In this document: piece after piece, positions 25,289-34,987 of the stretch
Layout of the letters: each line of letters opens with the position of its first letter
Numbering within the stretch: position 1 is the stretch's first letter
Assembly (NCBI GenBank): GCA_903904835.1
Contig: CAIVEI010000209.1
Span: 29,102 to 93,101 of the forward strand
DNA from: an uncultured Schlesneria sp.
GTDB lineage: Bacteria > Planctomycetota > Planctomycetia > Planctomycetales > Planctomycetaceae
Direction of reading: 5' to 3'
DNA length: 64,000 bases
The notes under the pieces: model-generated
The model's database searches: none
What the model saw: only the letters and a program-made list of their open reading frames with translations
What the model was told of the DNA's origin: nothing
Translations under genes and position numbers: made by a program

Positions 25289-26566
25289 ATGACCACGAAC
25301 TTTCGACTGTTGAATGCCATGTTACTGGCAAGCGTCTGGTTCGGCTCAACCCCATTCGCCGTTGCTGAGCAACCGCTTGTGCCGATCTGGGATCAATGGC
25401 GGGGTCCAACTCGTGACGGGCTGGTTTCCGGGGCTGATTGGCCTTCAACGTTGTCCGAACAGACGTTGACTCGTCTCTGGCGGGTTGAACTCGACTCGAG
25501 CTATTCCGGCCCGATTGTGTCCGAAACGAGTGTGTTTGTGACGGGAACACGAAATAAAAAAACCGAAGTCGTTATCGCTCTGGATCGCAAGTCGGGGGCC
25601 AAACAATGGGAAGTTGAATGGCCCGGCGCGATGACCGTTCCATTTTTTGCCAGTTCCAACGGATCATGGATTCGCTCGACACCTGCTTACGACGGATCAA
25701 CTCTCTACGTTGCCGGAATGTGTGATCTGCTTGTTGCTCTGGATGCAAAAACCGGCGACGAACGCTGGCGAATTGATTTTGTCAAAGAGTTCAAAACAAC
25801 ATTACCGACATTTGGCTGCGTCAGTTCGCCGCTGATTGACGGAGACTTTCTCTTTGTTCAGGCGGGCGGTTCGCTGGTCAAAATGAACAAAGCCACGGGA
25901 AAGGTGGTCTGGCGGACTCTTGAAGATGGCGGCGGCATGATGGGCGGGGCATTTTCATCGCCGACAATGGCAACCAGCCTGGCGGGACGAAAACAACTTC
26001 TGGTCCAGACTCGTGAAAAGCTGGCTGGGGTCGACCCGGAAACCGGTAAAGTCTTGTGGGAACGAAATGTACCCAGCTTTCGAGGGATGAATATTCTGAC
26101 ACCGCTCGTCATTGGTGATTCGATTTTCACGAGCACCTACCAGAATAAATCATGGCGATTCGATGTCTCGAATGTCGACGGCACGTTCGCAACAAACGAA
26201 GCCTGGAACAACAAGTCGCAAGGCTATATGTCGACACCCGTCGTGATTGACGGTTATGTCTATCTGCACCTGCAGAACCAGCGGTTCACCTGCATCAATC
26301 TTTCAACCGGAGCGGGCATGTGGACGTCACAGCCATACGGAAAATACTCGAGCCTGGTCGCTCAAAAGGACCGGATTCTGGCCTTGGACCAGTCAGGTAA
26401 ACTTTTATTGATCAAAGCGAATCCAGACCGGTTCGAACTGATTGATGAGCGACAAATCAGCGATCAGGAAACCTGGGCACATCTGGCCGTCTGCGGCGAA
26501 GAAGTCTATGTTCGAGAACTGAATGCATTGTCGACTTTCCGCTGGAAAAATGAAAAACGCGAATAA
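25289..26566 (+). CDS. PQQ-like beta-propeller protein
   Basis: Exported beta-propeller of 425 residues. A signal peptide ends near FAVAEQ. WDQWRGPTRDGLVSG is the standard opening of planctomycete PQQ-like proteins, followed by blades with the tryptophan-docking pattern VIALDRKSGAKQWEVEW, LVALDAKTGDERWRIDF, LVKMNKATGKVVWRT and LAGVDPETGKVLWERN. No quinoprotein dehydrogenase active-site residues are evident, so it is more likely a scaffold similar to BamB. It stands alone between the GH53 gene and DUF486. Role unknown. Confidence 0.88.
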   Translation: MTTNFRLLNAMLLASVWFGSTPFAVAEQPLVPIWDQWRGPTRDGLVSGADWPSTLSEQTLTRLWRVELDSSYSGPIVSETSVFVTGTRNKKTEVVIALDRKSGAKQWEVEWPGAMTVPFFASSNGSWIRSTPAYDGSTLYVAGMCDLLVALDAKTGDERWRIDFVKEFKTTLPTFGCVSSPLIDGDFLFVQAGGSLVKMNKATGKVVWRTLEDGGGMMGGAFSSPTMATSLAGRKQLLVQTREKLAGVDPETGKVLWERNVPSFRGMNILTPLVIGDSIFTSTYQNKSWRFDVSNVDGTFATNEAWNNKSQGYMSTPVVIDGYVYLHLQNQRFTCINLSTGAGMWTSQPYGKYSSLVAQKDRILALDQSGKLLLIKANPDRFELIDERQISDQETWAHLAVCGEEVYVRELNALSTFRWKNEKRE

Positions 26567-26644
26567 CTTCAATTCAACTTTCACCTCCGCCGTGAGAGAC
26601 TCGTCGGCACGAGGGTGGCTCTCACGAAGGAATTAAGAGAACCG

Positions 26645-27052
26645 ATGACGACGATCCTGCTTTTGATGGCGTCGAATATTTTCATGACGTTTGCCTGGTA
26701 CGGCCACTTGAAATACGGGCACGACTGGTCGCTCGGGAAAGCAATTCTCATTTCATGGTCGATTGCGTTGCTGGAGTATTGCCTGGCGGTCCCGGCGAAT
26801 CGGTACGGGTTCGGACTGTTCTCGGGATTCCAACTGAAGATCCTTCAAGAAGTGATCACGCTGGTGGTCTTCATCGGCTTTGCAATTCTGATTCTCAAAG
26901 AGAAACTCCAGTGGAACTATCTTGTTGCTTTCGCCTTCCTCGGAGTGGCCGCGTTTTTTGCGTTCGCATTCAAATCCCCTACGGCGATTGACGCGTCTAC
27001 TCACGTCCCGGAGACGCATCTTTCGAAATCGCGAACCGGCCAAGTTTCGTAA
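26645..27052 (+). CDS. DMT-superfamily small membrane protein (DUF486)
   Basis: Inner-membrane protein of 135 residues with four predicted transmembrane helices: TTILLLMASNIFMTFAWYGH, an AILISWSIALLEYCLAVPAN segment, LQEVITLVVFIGFAILI and YLVAFAFLGVAAFFAFAF. The conserved AWYGHLK and VPANRYG motifs fit DUF486. These short relatives of drug/metabolite transporters probably work as dimers; their substrate is unknown. The start is ATG 26645 after AAGAGA. The ~25 C-terminal residues are polar and extra. Confidence 0.85.
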   Translation: MTTILLLMASNIFMTFAWYGHLKYGHDWSLGKAILISWSIALLEYCLAVPANRYGFGLFSGFQLKILQEVITLVVFIGFAILILKEKLQWNYLVAFAFLGVAAFFAFAFKSPTAIDASTHVPETHLSKSRTGQVS

Positions 27053-27178
27053 CAGGGCTTGTTCACGTCGCAAAATTCGGACACGCCGAGATTACCAACT
27101 TCAGTTCGCTCGTAACGCTAGCTCATTAAGGAGAGCCCCCCAACGAACCATTGCAAAATGCGAGACGCAGAAACGATC

Positions 27179-28414
27179 TCAGGGTTTGATCACCTTCTTC
27201 AGTTTGTCCCCGGCCACACGCATACCCCGCCATATTTTTGAATTGGAAACGGGAAACGAATCTGTCATTGCATCACGAAACTGCGGTAATAGCGGCTGCT
27301 TTTTCACAATCGTCGAATCGGCTTGATAGGCTTCTGTGGTTGCGGGAAGCAAATAGCTCGCAGCGTAGAATTGAGCCGGTTCGGCGAAGACCGAGTACGC
27401 CGCATTCGTTTGGACAAACTGCAAAAAAGCCGCGATCGCGGCTCGTTTTTTCGATAGCCGCCCTTTCGGGATAATAAACGCATCGGTCCAACAAGGGGTC
27501 CCTTGTGATTTATCCGCAAACGAAAACTGTCGAATGACGATCTCGTCCGGCTTCACGATCGGCGGAAATTGCCCTGGCGTCAGTTGAAGCTCTCGTTCGG
27601 CGTAATAGATCCGTTCGGAATACCCGATCAACGTTGAATCCTTTGAGTTCGCAAAGAGACGCGGCAAAACGTACGAATGATCGTTGTAGTGTGCCAAATG
27701 AGCCTGATTCTCTTTGGATAATTCTTTGATCAGACTCAGCACTGCGGCTTTAGCCGGTTCGTCCAGTTCCGCCCCGTCCTTCCAAAGTGAAATCAAATGT
27801 TCGCGTGCCCATTCAGGCCCGTGAATATCCAGGACCGCATCCGCGTAATACTCCCCGAGTGTTGTGCCTCCCCACATCGCTGCCAGGACAGGTTTCCCGA
27901 CGGCTGGGTCGACTGCTTTCAAAAAAGACTCGAATGTTCTGGCGTCAACAACATCTTTATTCGAAGCCCAGATTTGAAGGTAATTGCCGCATACCCAATG
28001 TGGAACGACTTGCGTTCCAATTTCGGTCTTGCTGATGACGCTAGCCGGGCCGATATAACTGTCGGGGGTTCGGCGAACTTCAATCGGAATCTCATCAATT
28101 CCTCCGAATTGGCCCTCCATCAATTCATCAATTCGACATGTATCAATTTCGACAATGTCAAAATCGACGATGCGCGAGAGCCCGTTCCCCTCAAACGAAT
28201 CGTCGTAGGGGTTCCACAATTCGAGATCGAGGTCAATCGATAGATATCGTCGCTCAAATGCATTCTCCAACTTCTTGATCGCGGTGGAGGCATCAGGCAG
28301 GTACGCAAAGATGGCGACATTCAATTTCGTGTCACGCGATTGAGCGTTGGCGCATAGCGGTGTCAAAACTCCAAAACAGATCAAGAAAAACAGTCGAATT
28401 CTTTTGGCCCACAT
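27179..28414 (-). CDS. thiaminase I-like protein (thiamine pyridinylase family)
   Basis: Exported protein of 411 residues with a periplasmic-binding-protein fold. A signal peptide (FFLICFGVLTPLCANAQS) is followed by LNVAIFAYLPD. Marks of thiaminase I are present: the nucleophile cysteine C142 in HWVCGNYL, MWGGTTLGEYYADAVLD, and the general-base glutamate E267 in LIGYSE. Thiaminase I replaces the thiazole of thiamine with another base, destroying the vitamin or salvaging its pyrimidine. The start is ATG 28414 with AAAGGG upstream. There is no thiamine gene or TPP riboswitch nearby. The alternative is a plain solute-binding protein, but the conserved Cys and Glu argue for the enzyme. Confidence 0.75.
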   Translation of the reverse strand: MWAKRIRLFFLICFGVLTPLCANAQSRDTKLNVAIFAYLPDASTAIKKLENAFERRYLSIDLDLELWNPYDDSFEGNGLSRIVDFDIVEIDTCRIDELMEGQFGGIDEIPIEVRRTPDSYIGPASVISKTEIGTQVVPHWVCGNYLQIWASNKDVVDARTFESFLKAVDPAVGKPVLAAMWGGTTLGEYYADAVLDIHGPEWAREHLISLWKDGAELDEPAKAAVLSLIKELSKENQAHLAHYNDHSYVLPRLFANSKDSTLIGYSERIYYAERELQLTPGQFPPIVKPDEIVIRQFSFADKSQGTPCWTDAFIIPKGRLSKKRAAIAAFLQFVQTNAAYSVFAEPAQFYAASYLLPATTEAYQADSTIVKKQPLLPQFRDAMTDSFPVSNSKIWRGMRVAGDKLKKVIKP

Positions 28415-28774
28415 CAGTTTTTCCCTTTCATTTCCACACAAAAAGTCGCAAATACGAATCGCCTTCAGACGAACCTGCATCGTTGCGTCGCAAAGGCTAA
28501 CGCACTGCACCATCCCAGAAAAGCGAACTGAACAGATAAACAGACCGCTTTCGTTTTACCAGGCCATCGGATCACACTCGTTGCACTCGTGTCAGGCGGT
28601 TCGACTCGTCTCATCAGCATAGATTTAAAACCCCGTCCTTGCCGCTTTTTAGCTTACGTTCTTTGCAATTGGTGAGATCGCAACGAGTATCTGCTTTGCA
28701 AATCACAAAATGTAACTCCACTCGGTAGAATGTCCGCCGTGATCATCACTTTGCTGTGTTGAAAGGCGGTCTTC
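28415..28774. other. divergent intergenic region
   Basis: It separates the divergent thiaminase-like and GxGYxYP genes, so both promoters must lie here. I cannot point to convincing boxes. I looked for a TPP riboswitch (CTGAGA and ACCTGATC-type words) and did not find one. Confidence 0.45.
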
Positions 28775-30538
28775 GTGTTGAACTGGATTACGCGCTCGGT
28801 CTTCGCCATATTCCTCATTTGCGAGTGCTCATCCGTGTGCGCCGATGAGGATCGCTGGTGGCCCGAACAATTGGTTCCCAAATCCATCGTGCGTACGCGT
28901 GAACATGGCGACCCTGCTTACAAAATGCTGGTGCAGTCTGTCGCGGGCCTTGCCGCCAAAGCGGTCAACCAAGGCCAGGGCGATGAAATGGTCTGGGTCT
29001 TTAATGACAATCAGGACATGGAACTGTGGTATCAAGCGTTTCTCAAACGCCATCCAAATATCGCAACGAATGGCGGCACGCTGACCACTTGGGAATTAGT
29101 GAACCGCTTTGCCGAACGAGGCATCATCAAGGGATATATCCTCTATTCGCAAGACAAGTCGCTCGGCCAGACCTCGGATCATCGGGCTGGAATGGACCGA
29201 TCCGTGAACGTCGCAACGAGTCTGGCCGGGATTCATCACGGTATCGTCGTCGAAGAAAGCCTGGAGCAAGAAGCAATCGCTAATGGGTTGACGATGCTGT
29301 TGGACGTCCGGGGTAAGAGTCAGTCATGGTGCTTTGAAAACTACAAAGATCGATTCCACCGACGAATGTTGTGTGCACAAGATCCTCGAATTTCAAATGT
29401 GCGCGACCTGGCGATCGCTCAGCAGGCGCTGGTCCTGTTCGGAGCCGACGAACCGATGGAGTCGGCGATGCGCTGGTTGGAACCACTTTCACCCATCGCA
29501 GGTTGGAATGGAGGAGACGAATTTGAAACGACTCGATTGTCAACAATTTATGGCCATATCCAGACGGCGACTGACTGGTGCATGAATCTGCCAATCCTGA
29601 TGTCCGGCAGCGAGCAAGTAACAGTCCCAGTCCCGAACAAATTCGACCCGCATACGATTGAGTGGTCTGATCGCCGAAGCTGCGTCAGTTTCATTCTGAC
29701 CGATGGCGACAACGTGCAGTGGTTCCAGTCGAGCTTCTTCCATGGGAATCCCAGTTACTGGAACAGCCCCGGTCGGGGGAAATTTCCCTTCGGCTGGTCA
29801 TGTTGCTTTGCGTCGTTAGCTCAACTCTGCCCCGACGCGATGGAATATGGAATGACCACACAAAAACAGAACGACCAGTTCATCGAATGGGGAGGCGGTT
29901 ATTACTACCCCGACCTTTTTGCAAAATCCCGCCCTGACCAGCGCGAACTGTTGGCAAGACACGCATCTCGAACATGGAAATATATGCGGCGGACCGGGAC
30001 ACGGATCATCGGTTTCAACGTCGCTACAGTCGATTCCCCGGCCGCGATAGAAGCGTACGAGACGATCGCGGGGCAAACGGACGATTTGACCGCGATACTC
30101 GTTTTTCAGTATTCACCCTACGAAGCAGGCGCCGGAAAAACCTTCTGGGTCAAGGACCGTCGGGGAGTCGAAATTCCGGTGATCAGCGCTCGGTATTCCA
30201 TCTGGGAAAATTCAAACCGTCGCCCGCGAAGTGGCACACCGTCCAAAGTTGCCCGCGAGATTCGCGACACGGCAGCGGGCAACAACGTGTGCCACGATTG
30301 GGTTATTGTCCACGCCTGGTCTTACTTTCAGCGAGTTCCCGGACCAGACGAAAATTCTGAGAACCTGCCGCAGAAATACGCCCCAAAACGTGGCGGAGAA
30401 CGCGGGTATGAACCAGCTTTCTGGTGCTCAGACCGATTGCCTTCAGTCGTTCACACCGTTACTCCAGAAGAACTCGCGTGGCGAATTCGTATGGAACACG
30501 ACGCCACCGCCACTCGACAACTTCTCGAAAAGAAGTGA
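28775..30538 (+). CDS. GxGYxYP-domain putative glycoside hydrolase
   Basis: Exported protein of 587 residues. A signal peptide (to VCADED) is followed by an N-terminal domain and then the GxGYxYP barrel. The name motif is seen as WGGGYYYPDLF, with SFILTDGDNVQWF and FPFGWSCC before it and HAWSYF near the C-terminus. The family is assigned to carbohydrate-active enzymes by fold and context, without a proven activity that I know of. The start is GTG 28775 (GTG TTG AAC TGG) after AAAGGCGG. Divergent from the thiaminase-like gene. Confidence 0.8.
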   Translation: MLNWITRSVFAIFLICECSSVCADEDRWWPEQLVPKSIVRTREHGDPAYKMLVQSVAGLAAKAVNQGQGDEMVWVFNDNQDMELWYQAFLKRHPNIATNGGTLTTWELVNRFAERGIIKGYILYSQDKSLGQTSDHRAGMDRSVNVATSLAGIHHGIVVEESLEQEAIANGLTMLLDVRGKSQSWCFENYKDRFHRRMLCAQDPRISNVRDLAIAQQALVLFGADEPMESAMRWLEPLSPIAGWNGGDEFETTRLSTIYGHIQTATDWCMNLPILMSGSEQVTVPVPNKFDPHTIEWSDRRSCVSFILTDGDNVQWFQSSFFHGNPSYWNSPGRGKFPFGWSCCFASLAQLCPDAMEYGMTTQKQNDQFIEWGGGYYYPDLFAKSRPDQRELLARHASRTWKYMRRTGTRIIGFNVATVDSPAAIEAYETIAGQTDDLTAILVFQYSPYEAGAGKTFWVKDRRGVEIPVISARYSIWENSNRRPRSGTPSKVAREIRDTAAGNNVCHDWVIVHAWSYFQRVPGPDENSENLPQKYAPKRGGERGYEPAFWCSDRLPSVVHTVTPEELAWRIRMEHDATATRQLLEKK

Positions 30539-30648
30539 TTCCATTCTTGTTCCCGAGCACCTGTTTGAGAAGGAGTCTCTTCGAAGCTCCGGCGTTGTGA
30601 AAATCTTGATTGTATTCGGTCGCCACTATCCGGCTTACTGTGCCCAAC

Positions 30649-33600
30649 TTACTCGTTCGCCAGCAACTTTTTGAGGCGGATTGTTTCGGGGTTGTCGGGG
30701 TCAAGTTGAATTGTTTTTTCAACGATTCGCATCGCACGTCGTCTGTCGTTCTGTTGAATCAGTAACTCTGCCGCTTCACGACAGATGGCGGCGTCATCGG
30801 GAAGTCGCTTCACACCAAACTCCCTCAAGAAATCCGCTTGCCTGGCATAGTCGTTTAAGCTGGCTAATGCAATTTGGAGCAGCGGATGACCGGGGTCGAT
30901 CAACAGGACCGATCGGATCGATTCCGCCGTGCCATTGCGGATTAGACTCGTGGCTGTGTCACGTCTGGTGATCGTCCATTTTGTCGAGATCGGCAAGTTC
31001 GGTTGGGGATAGAGATCCTGTTGGACGAGTGTTGTCCAATCGGGATGATTTGCCAGACCTTGCTCTAGCGCCTGAACCATTAATTGGCGTTTTTCGGTCG
31101 GGACTTGTTCCAGCATCCCAAGTTGTCGACCAAGGCGTTCGCCAGACTCGGTCGTTGTGATCGCTTCGGCCAAGGTGCCGTCGAGAAGTTCCAACGAACT
31201 GATGTCCCAGATTTTTGCTGTCTGGTCATCACTGGCCGAGACCATTTGGGAGCCGTCCGGGCTGAAGCTGGCTGTGTTGAGTGATTTGTCATGAAGCAGG
31301 GGAGGGCCGATGGGTTGACCCGTTTCGGCATCCCAGATCCGAGCTGACTTATCTTCATTCGCCGTCAAAATCCGCTTGCCGTCGGCACTGAATCTCGCGC
31401 TATTGATACGACTTGTGTGCAATAACGGTTGTCCCGTCAACTGGCGCGTTTGTGCATCCCAGATTCGAACGACGTAGTCATTACAGACGGTCAGAAAACT
31501 CGACCCGTCGGGTTGGTAGCTGGCAATATAAACAGCATCCGGATGCTGCAATGGCGATCCAATCAGCAATCCTGTTTGTGCGTCCCAGATCCGAACCAGA
31601 CTATCGCGACTTGCCGTAATGATTTGTGTACCGCTGGGACTGAAACTGGCGGAATCGACAAAACCGTCGTGCACCAGTTGTGGGCCGATCGGCTGTCCCG
31701 TGTGCCCATCCCAGATCCGTGCGGTCTTATCACGGCTGGCCGTGACGATCTGTTTTCCATCAGGGCTGAAGCTTGCACTCGACAAAAAGGCATCGTGTTT
31801 TACGGGCGACCCCATCGGCTGGCAGGTTTCTGCATTCCAGATTCGAGCGGTGCCATCCTGGCTGGCGGTGACGACTCGTGAACCGTCACCGCTGAAGCTG
31901 GCCGTCACAACGACACCACCATGAGTGAGGGGTGGACCAACGGGTTGCCCTGTTGCCGTATCCCAGATCTGAGCGGTCGAATCATCGCTTGCGGTCACAA
32001 TTCGATTCCCGCTGGGACTGAAACGGGCGACTGTCACGGTCCGTTGATGTCTTAATGAGGGACCGATTGTTCGGCCGGTGCGCACGTCCCAGATTTGGGC
32101 CGTATTATCACCGCTCGAAGTGACCACACGGTTACTGTTCGGACTGAAGCTCGCGTCGTAAATCGAATCGGTGTGTTTCAGTGTCTGGGTGACAGGTAGA
32201 GCAATCATTGCGTTCCAAAGACCAGCCGTCAGATCATCGCTCGACGTTAAGACGCTTGCACCGTCCGGACTGAAGCAGGCACTGTTGACGGGACCATCAT
32301 GAGAGAATGAAGTTCCGATCTGACTTCCGTTCGAGGCATTCCAGATTTTAGCAGTTCGATCGTCACTGGCCGTGACGATTCGCGTTCCGTCTGGACTGAA
32401 GTTAACGCCAATGACCGAATCGTCATGGTGCAGAGGTCGGCCGATTCGCGAACCCGTTTTCGCATCCCAGATTCGAGCCGTCTTATCGTCGCTGCCTGTG
32501 ACTGCTCGCGTCTCATCAGGGCTGAATCGACAATTGGTGACAGACCGGTCATGAGCGAGCGGAGGGGTGATTGGCTGTCCGGTCTCTGCATCCCAAATCC
32601 TTGCAGTGGTATCTCCGCTGGCGGTGATCACTGAAGTACCTGACAGATTAAAACTGGCGAAATAGATTGCTCCCTGATGCCGCATGGGGCGACCAATTGG
32701 CTTTCCTGTGGTCGCATCCCAAACCTGTGCTGTCGTATCACCACTGGCCGTTAAGATGCGTGATCCATCCGAGCTGAAACTTGCTGTATAAATTGCGTCT
32801 TGATGTTTCAACAGCACTCCTGTCGGCCGTCCGGTTGAAACGTCCCAGATGCGCGCAGTGCCATCACCACTGGCGATTAATAGCGACATGCCGTCGGGGC
32901 TGAAGTTTGCGGTATAGATTGATTGGGGATCTTCAATGGGTGGGCCCATTGGCTGCCCCGTTGTTGAGTCCCATATTTGTACGTTCGTATCGCCGCTGAC
33001 AGTGACAACTTTTGATCCATCGGGACTGAATGTCGCGTTGCTGACAAACCCCTGATGCAATAGAGGCGATTCGACAGATTCGCCGGTGTTCGCGTCCCAG
33101 ATCTGTGCAGTTTGATCGCGACTGGCGGTGACAATTCGATTTCCGTCGTGACTAAAGCTTGCGCCGAGGATTGCTTGTTCATGTCGAAATGAGTGAACCG
33201 GCAAGGGGAGTGCGTCGCGTACTCCATAACGGAGAGTCAGCCAGAGTGCGTCGCGAGCATCGGTGTTTTCCGGGTCATACCGGAGTGACCGGCCCAGGTA
33301 GGCCAGGGTCTCTCGCCATTTTCTCTCGGACAGTCGCTCTTGCGCCGTCGCGAAGTCAGAACGACTTGCCTCGCGTACAAGTTCACGCGCGATGGATCGT
33401 TGCTTAATGGCCTCATCCCGTTTTTGAAGGGCTTCGGTTCGAGCTGCATCAAGATTCGTGTTGGTGGTTTTGAGTTCATCGTTCTTACTGATGATTTCTT
33501 CGTTTTGATGAATGATGGTTTTGTTAGCGTTATTGAGTCGATGATTGGCCAGACTGACAATGCCGTAGGCGATCGACGAAATCAAAGCGATCAGTGCCAG

Positions 33601-34977
33601 TGAAACACTGCCGGCTTGAACGAGGCCTTTGTTTTTGCGAGCCCAGCGTGAAACCTGTTCGCTGATCGTATCCTGAGCAGCACTGATCGGTTCATCGGCC
33701 AGCCAATGTTCGATATCGTCTGCCATCGAGTTCGCGTTGGGATAGCGATCCTCGGGACGAAGAGCCATCCCCTTCAGGCAGATCGCTTCCAGACCTCGTG
33801 GAATTTCGCTCAGTAACTCTCTGGGCCGAGGAAATTCACCCGTTCGAACTTTGCGCAGGATTTCGGTAAGGTTGTCCCGTTCGAAGGGAGGGCGACCACA
33901 GAGAATGTGATACAGCGTCGCACCCAGGCTATAAATGTCGGTCCCAGGGCCAAGGTTTTCCAATTGGCCCGCCGCCTGTTCGGGGCTCATATATGCGGGT
34001 GTCCCAAGCGCCGACCCCTGTAATGTCTGAATCGAACCGCTCAACGCGGATGTCGGACGCAATGGGGAATCCGCTCCAACTTCCTCTTTGCCGATTACTT
34101 TGGCCAAACCCCAGTCGACGACAAGCGTTTCACCGTACTTGCCGACCATGACGTTGGCCGGTTTCAAATCTCGGTGCAGCACGCCACGACTGTGTGCGTA
34201 TTCCATGGCGTTGCAAACATCCGTAAAACGTCCCAGAAGTTGACGTAATGCCAACTGACGCTCACCCGGTGCTTGTGTCTTCTGCTTTTCTTTCTTATGG
34301 AAGTCGTCAATCGAACGTTTGAGGCTGTCACCCTTGATGAACCGCATGGCATAGTAAGGATTTCCATGCTGGCCTTGGCCGAGTGCGTAGACCGGGACGA
34401 TTCCGGGGTGTTCGAGGCCACCCGTGATTTCGGCTTCGAGAACAAACCGTTCTCTGGCCGTCGGGTCGTCCTCAAAACGTTCAAGGATTTCTTTCAGCGC
34501 AACTTCCCGGTTCAATTGAAGGTCGAGGGCCACGGAGACCTTCCCGAGTCCGCCCTTGGCATGCGAACGTAAAATTCGGAATCGACCGGACGTTTCAGTA
34601 GAAGTCCGCGACTTCGAACGAGTTTCGATGGTCGCATCCGCGACGGTTTTCGGATCAGAAATCGTTTTTGGTGACTCACGGTCGCCGACCACGGTATCAA
34701 GGTTGTCTGCGTGGTCGGATTTCTCTGGCAGTGTCAAATTGTCGTCGGCAAGTGTTTTCTGATCAGAAATTGTTTGACGTGACTCTTTGTCACTGACCTC
34801 GGTCTCCAGGGTGATTTCGTGGTCGGAGGTGGCTTGCGGTGTCAGATTGCCTTCAGCAACTGTATTCAGGTTGAGGTCGTCGTCCGACGTCTCCGTCGGT
34901 TTCATAGGGCGATCTGGAACGGTGTTCAGCTCGCTCTCATCTTCCGGTAAGTCAATGTTCGTCGAATCCGAACTCAT
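30649..34977 (-). CDS. membrane Ser/Thr kinase with 16 WD40 repeats
   Basis: Planctomycete-type receptor-like kinase of 1442 residues. Residues 1-130 are an acidic linker with repeats of the type TISDQKTLAD / TISDPKTVAD. The kinase follows: AKGGLGKVSVA loop, VALKEI lysine, HRDLKPANVM catalytic loop, and DWG (VVDWGLAKVIG) in place of DFG. One transmembrane helix (LALIALISSIAYGIVSLA) and a coiled coil precede 16 WD40 repeats of ~42 residues, with FSPDG..V.TAS.D.TA.IWD in each. The C-terminus has a short TPR-like piece. The WD40 part would lie outside the cytoplasm. The gene starts 10 bases after the WD40-caspase gene, so they form an operon. Confidence 0.93.
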   Translation of the reverse strand: MSSDSTNIDLPEDESELNTVPDRPMKPTETSDDDLNLNTVAEGNLTPQATSDHEITLETEVSDKESRQTISDQKTLADDNLTLPEKSDHADNLDTVVGDRESPKTISDPKTVADATIETRSKSRTSTETSGRFRILRSHAKGGLGKVSVALDLQLNREVALKEILERFEDDPTARERFVLEAEITGGLEHPGIVPVYALGQGQHGNPYYAMRFIKGDSLKRSIDDFHKKEKQKTQAPGERQLALRQLLGRFTDVCNAMEYAHSRGVLHRDLKPANVMVGKYGETLVVDWGLAKVIGKEEVGADSPLRPTSALSGSIQTLQGSALGTPAYMSPEQAAGQLENLGPGTDIYSLGATLYHILCGRPPFERDNLTEILRKVRTGEFPRPRELLSEIPRGLEAICLKGMALRPEDRYPNANSMADDIEHWLADEPISAAQDTISEQVSRWARKNKGLVQAGSVSLALIALISSIAYGIVSLANHRLNNANKTIIHQNEEIISKNDELKTTNTNLDAARTEALQKRDEAIKQRSIARELVREASRSDFATAQERLSERKWRETLAYLGRSLRYDPENTDARDALWLTLRYGVRDALPLPVHSFRHEQAILGASFSHDGNRIVTASRDQTAQIWDANTGESVESPLLHQGFVSNATFSPDGSKVVTVSGDTNVQIWDSTTGQPMGPPIEDPQSIYTANFSPDGMSLLIASGDGTARIWDVSTGRPTGVLLKHQDAIYTASFSSDGSRILTASGDTTAQVWDATTGKPIGRPMRHQGAIYFASFNLSGTSVITASGDTTARIWDAETGQPITPPLAHDRSVTNCRFSPDETRAVTGSDDKTARIWDAKTGSRIGRPLHHDDSVIGVNFSPDGTRIVTASDDRTAKIWNASNGSQIGTSFSHDGPVNSACFSPDGASVLTSSDDLTAGLWNAMIALPVTQTLKHTDSIYDASFSPNSNRVVTSSGDNTAQIWDVRTGRTIGPSLRHQRTVTVARFSPSGNRIVTASDDSTAQIWDTATGQPVGPPLTHGGVVVTASFSGDGSRVVTASQDGTARIWNAETCQPMGSPVKHDAFLSSASFSPDGKQIVTASRDKTARIWDGHTGQPIGPQLVHDGFVDSASFSPSGTQIITASRDSLVRIWDAQTGLLIGSPLQHPDAVYIASYQPDGSSFLTVCNDYVVRIWDAQTRQLTGQPLLHTSRINSARFSADGKRILTANEDKSARIWDAETGQPIGPPLLHDKSLNTASFSPDGSQMVSASDDQTAKIWDISSLELLDGTLAEAITTTESGERLGRQLGMLEQVPTEKRQLMVQALEQGLANHPDWTTLVQQDLYPQPNLPISTKWTITRRDTATSLIRNGTAESIRSVLLIDPGHPLLQIALASLNDYARQADFLREFGVKRLPDDAAICREAAELLIQQNDRRRAMRIVEKTIQLDPDNPETIRLKKLLANE

Positions 34978-34987
34978 GATCAGCCTC

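Noticed and set aside
28415..28774. TPP riboswitch upstream of the thiaminase-like gene
   Set aside because: The conserved CTGAGA and ACCTGATC-type words are absent on either strand.
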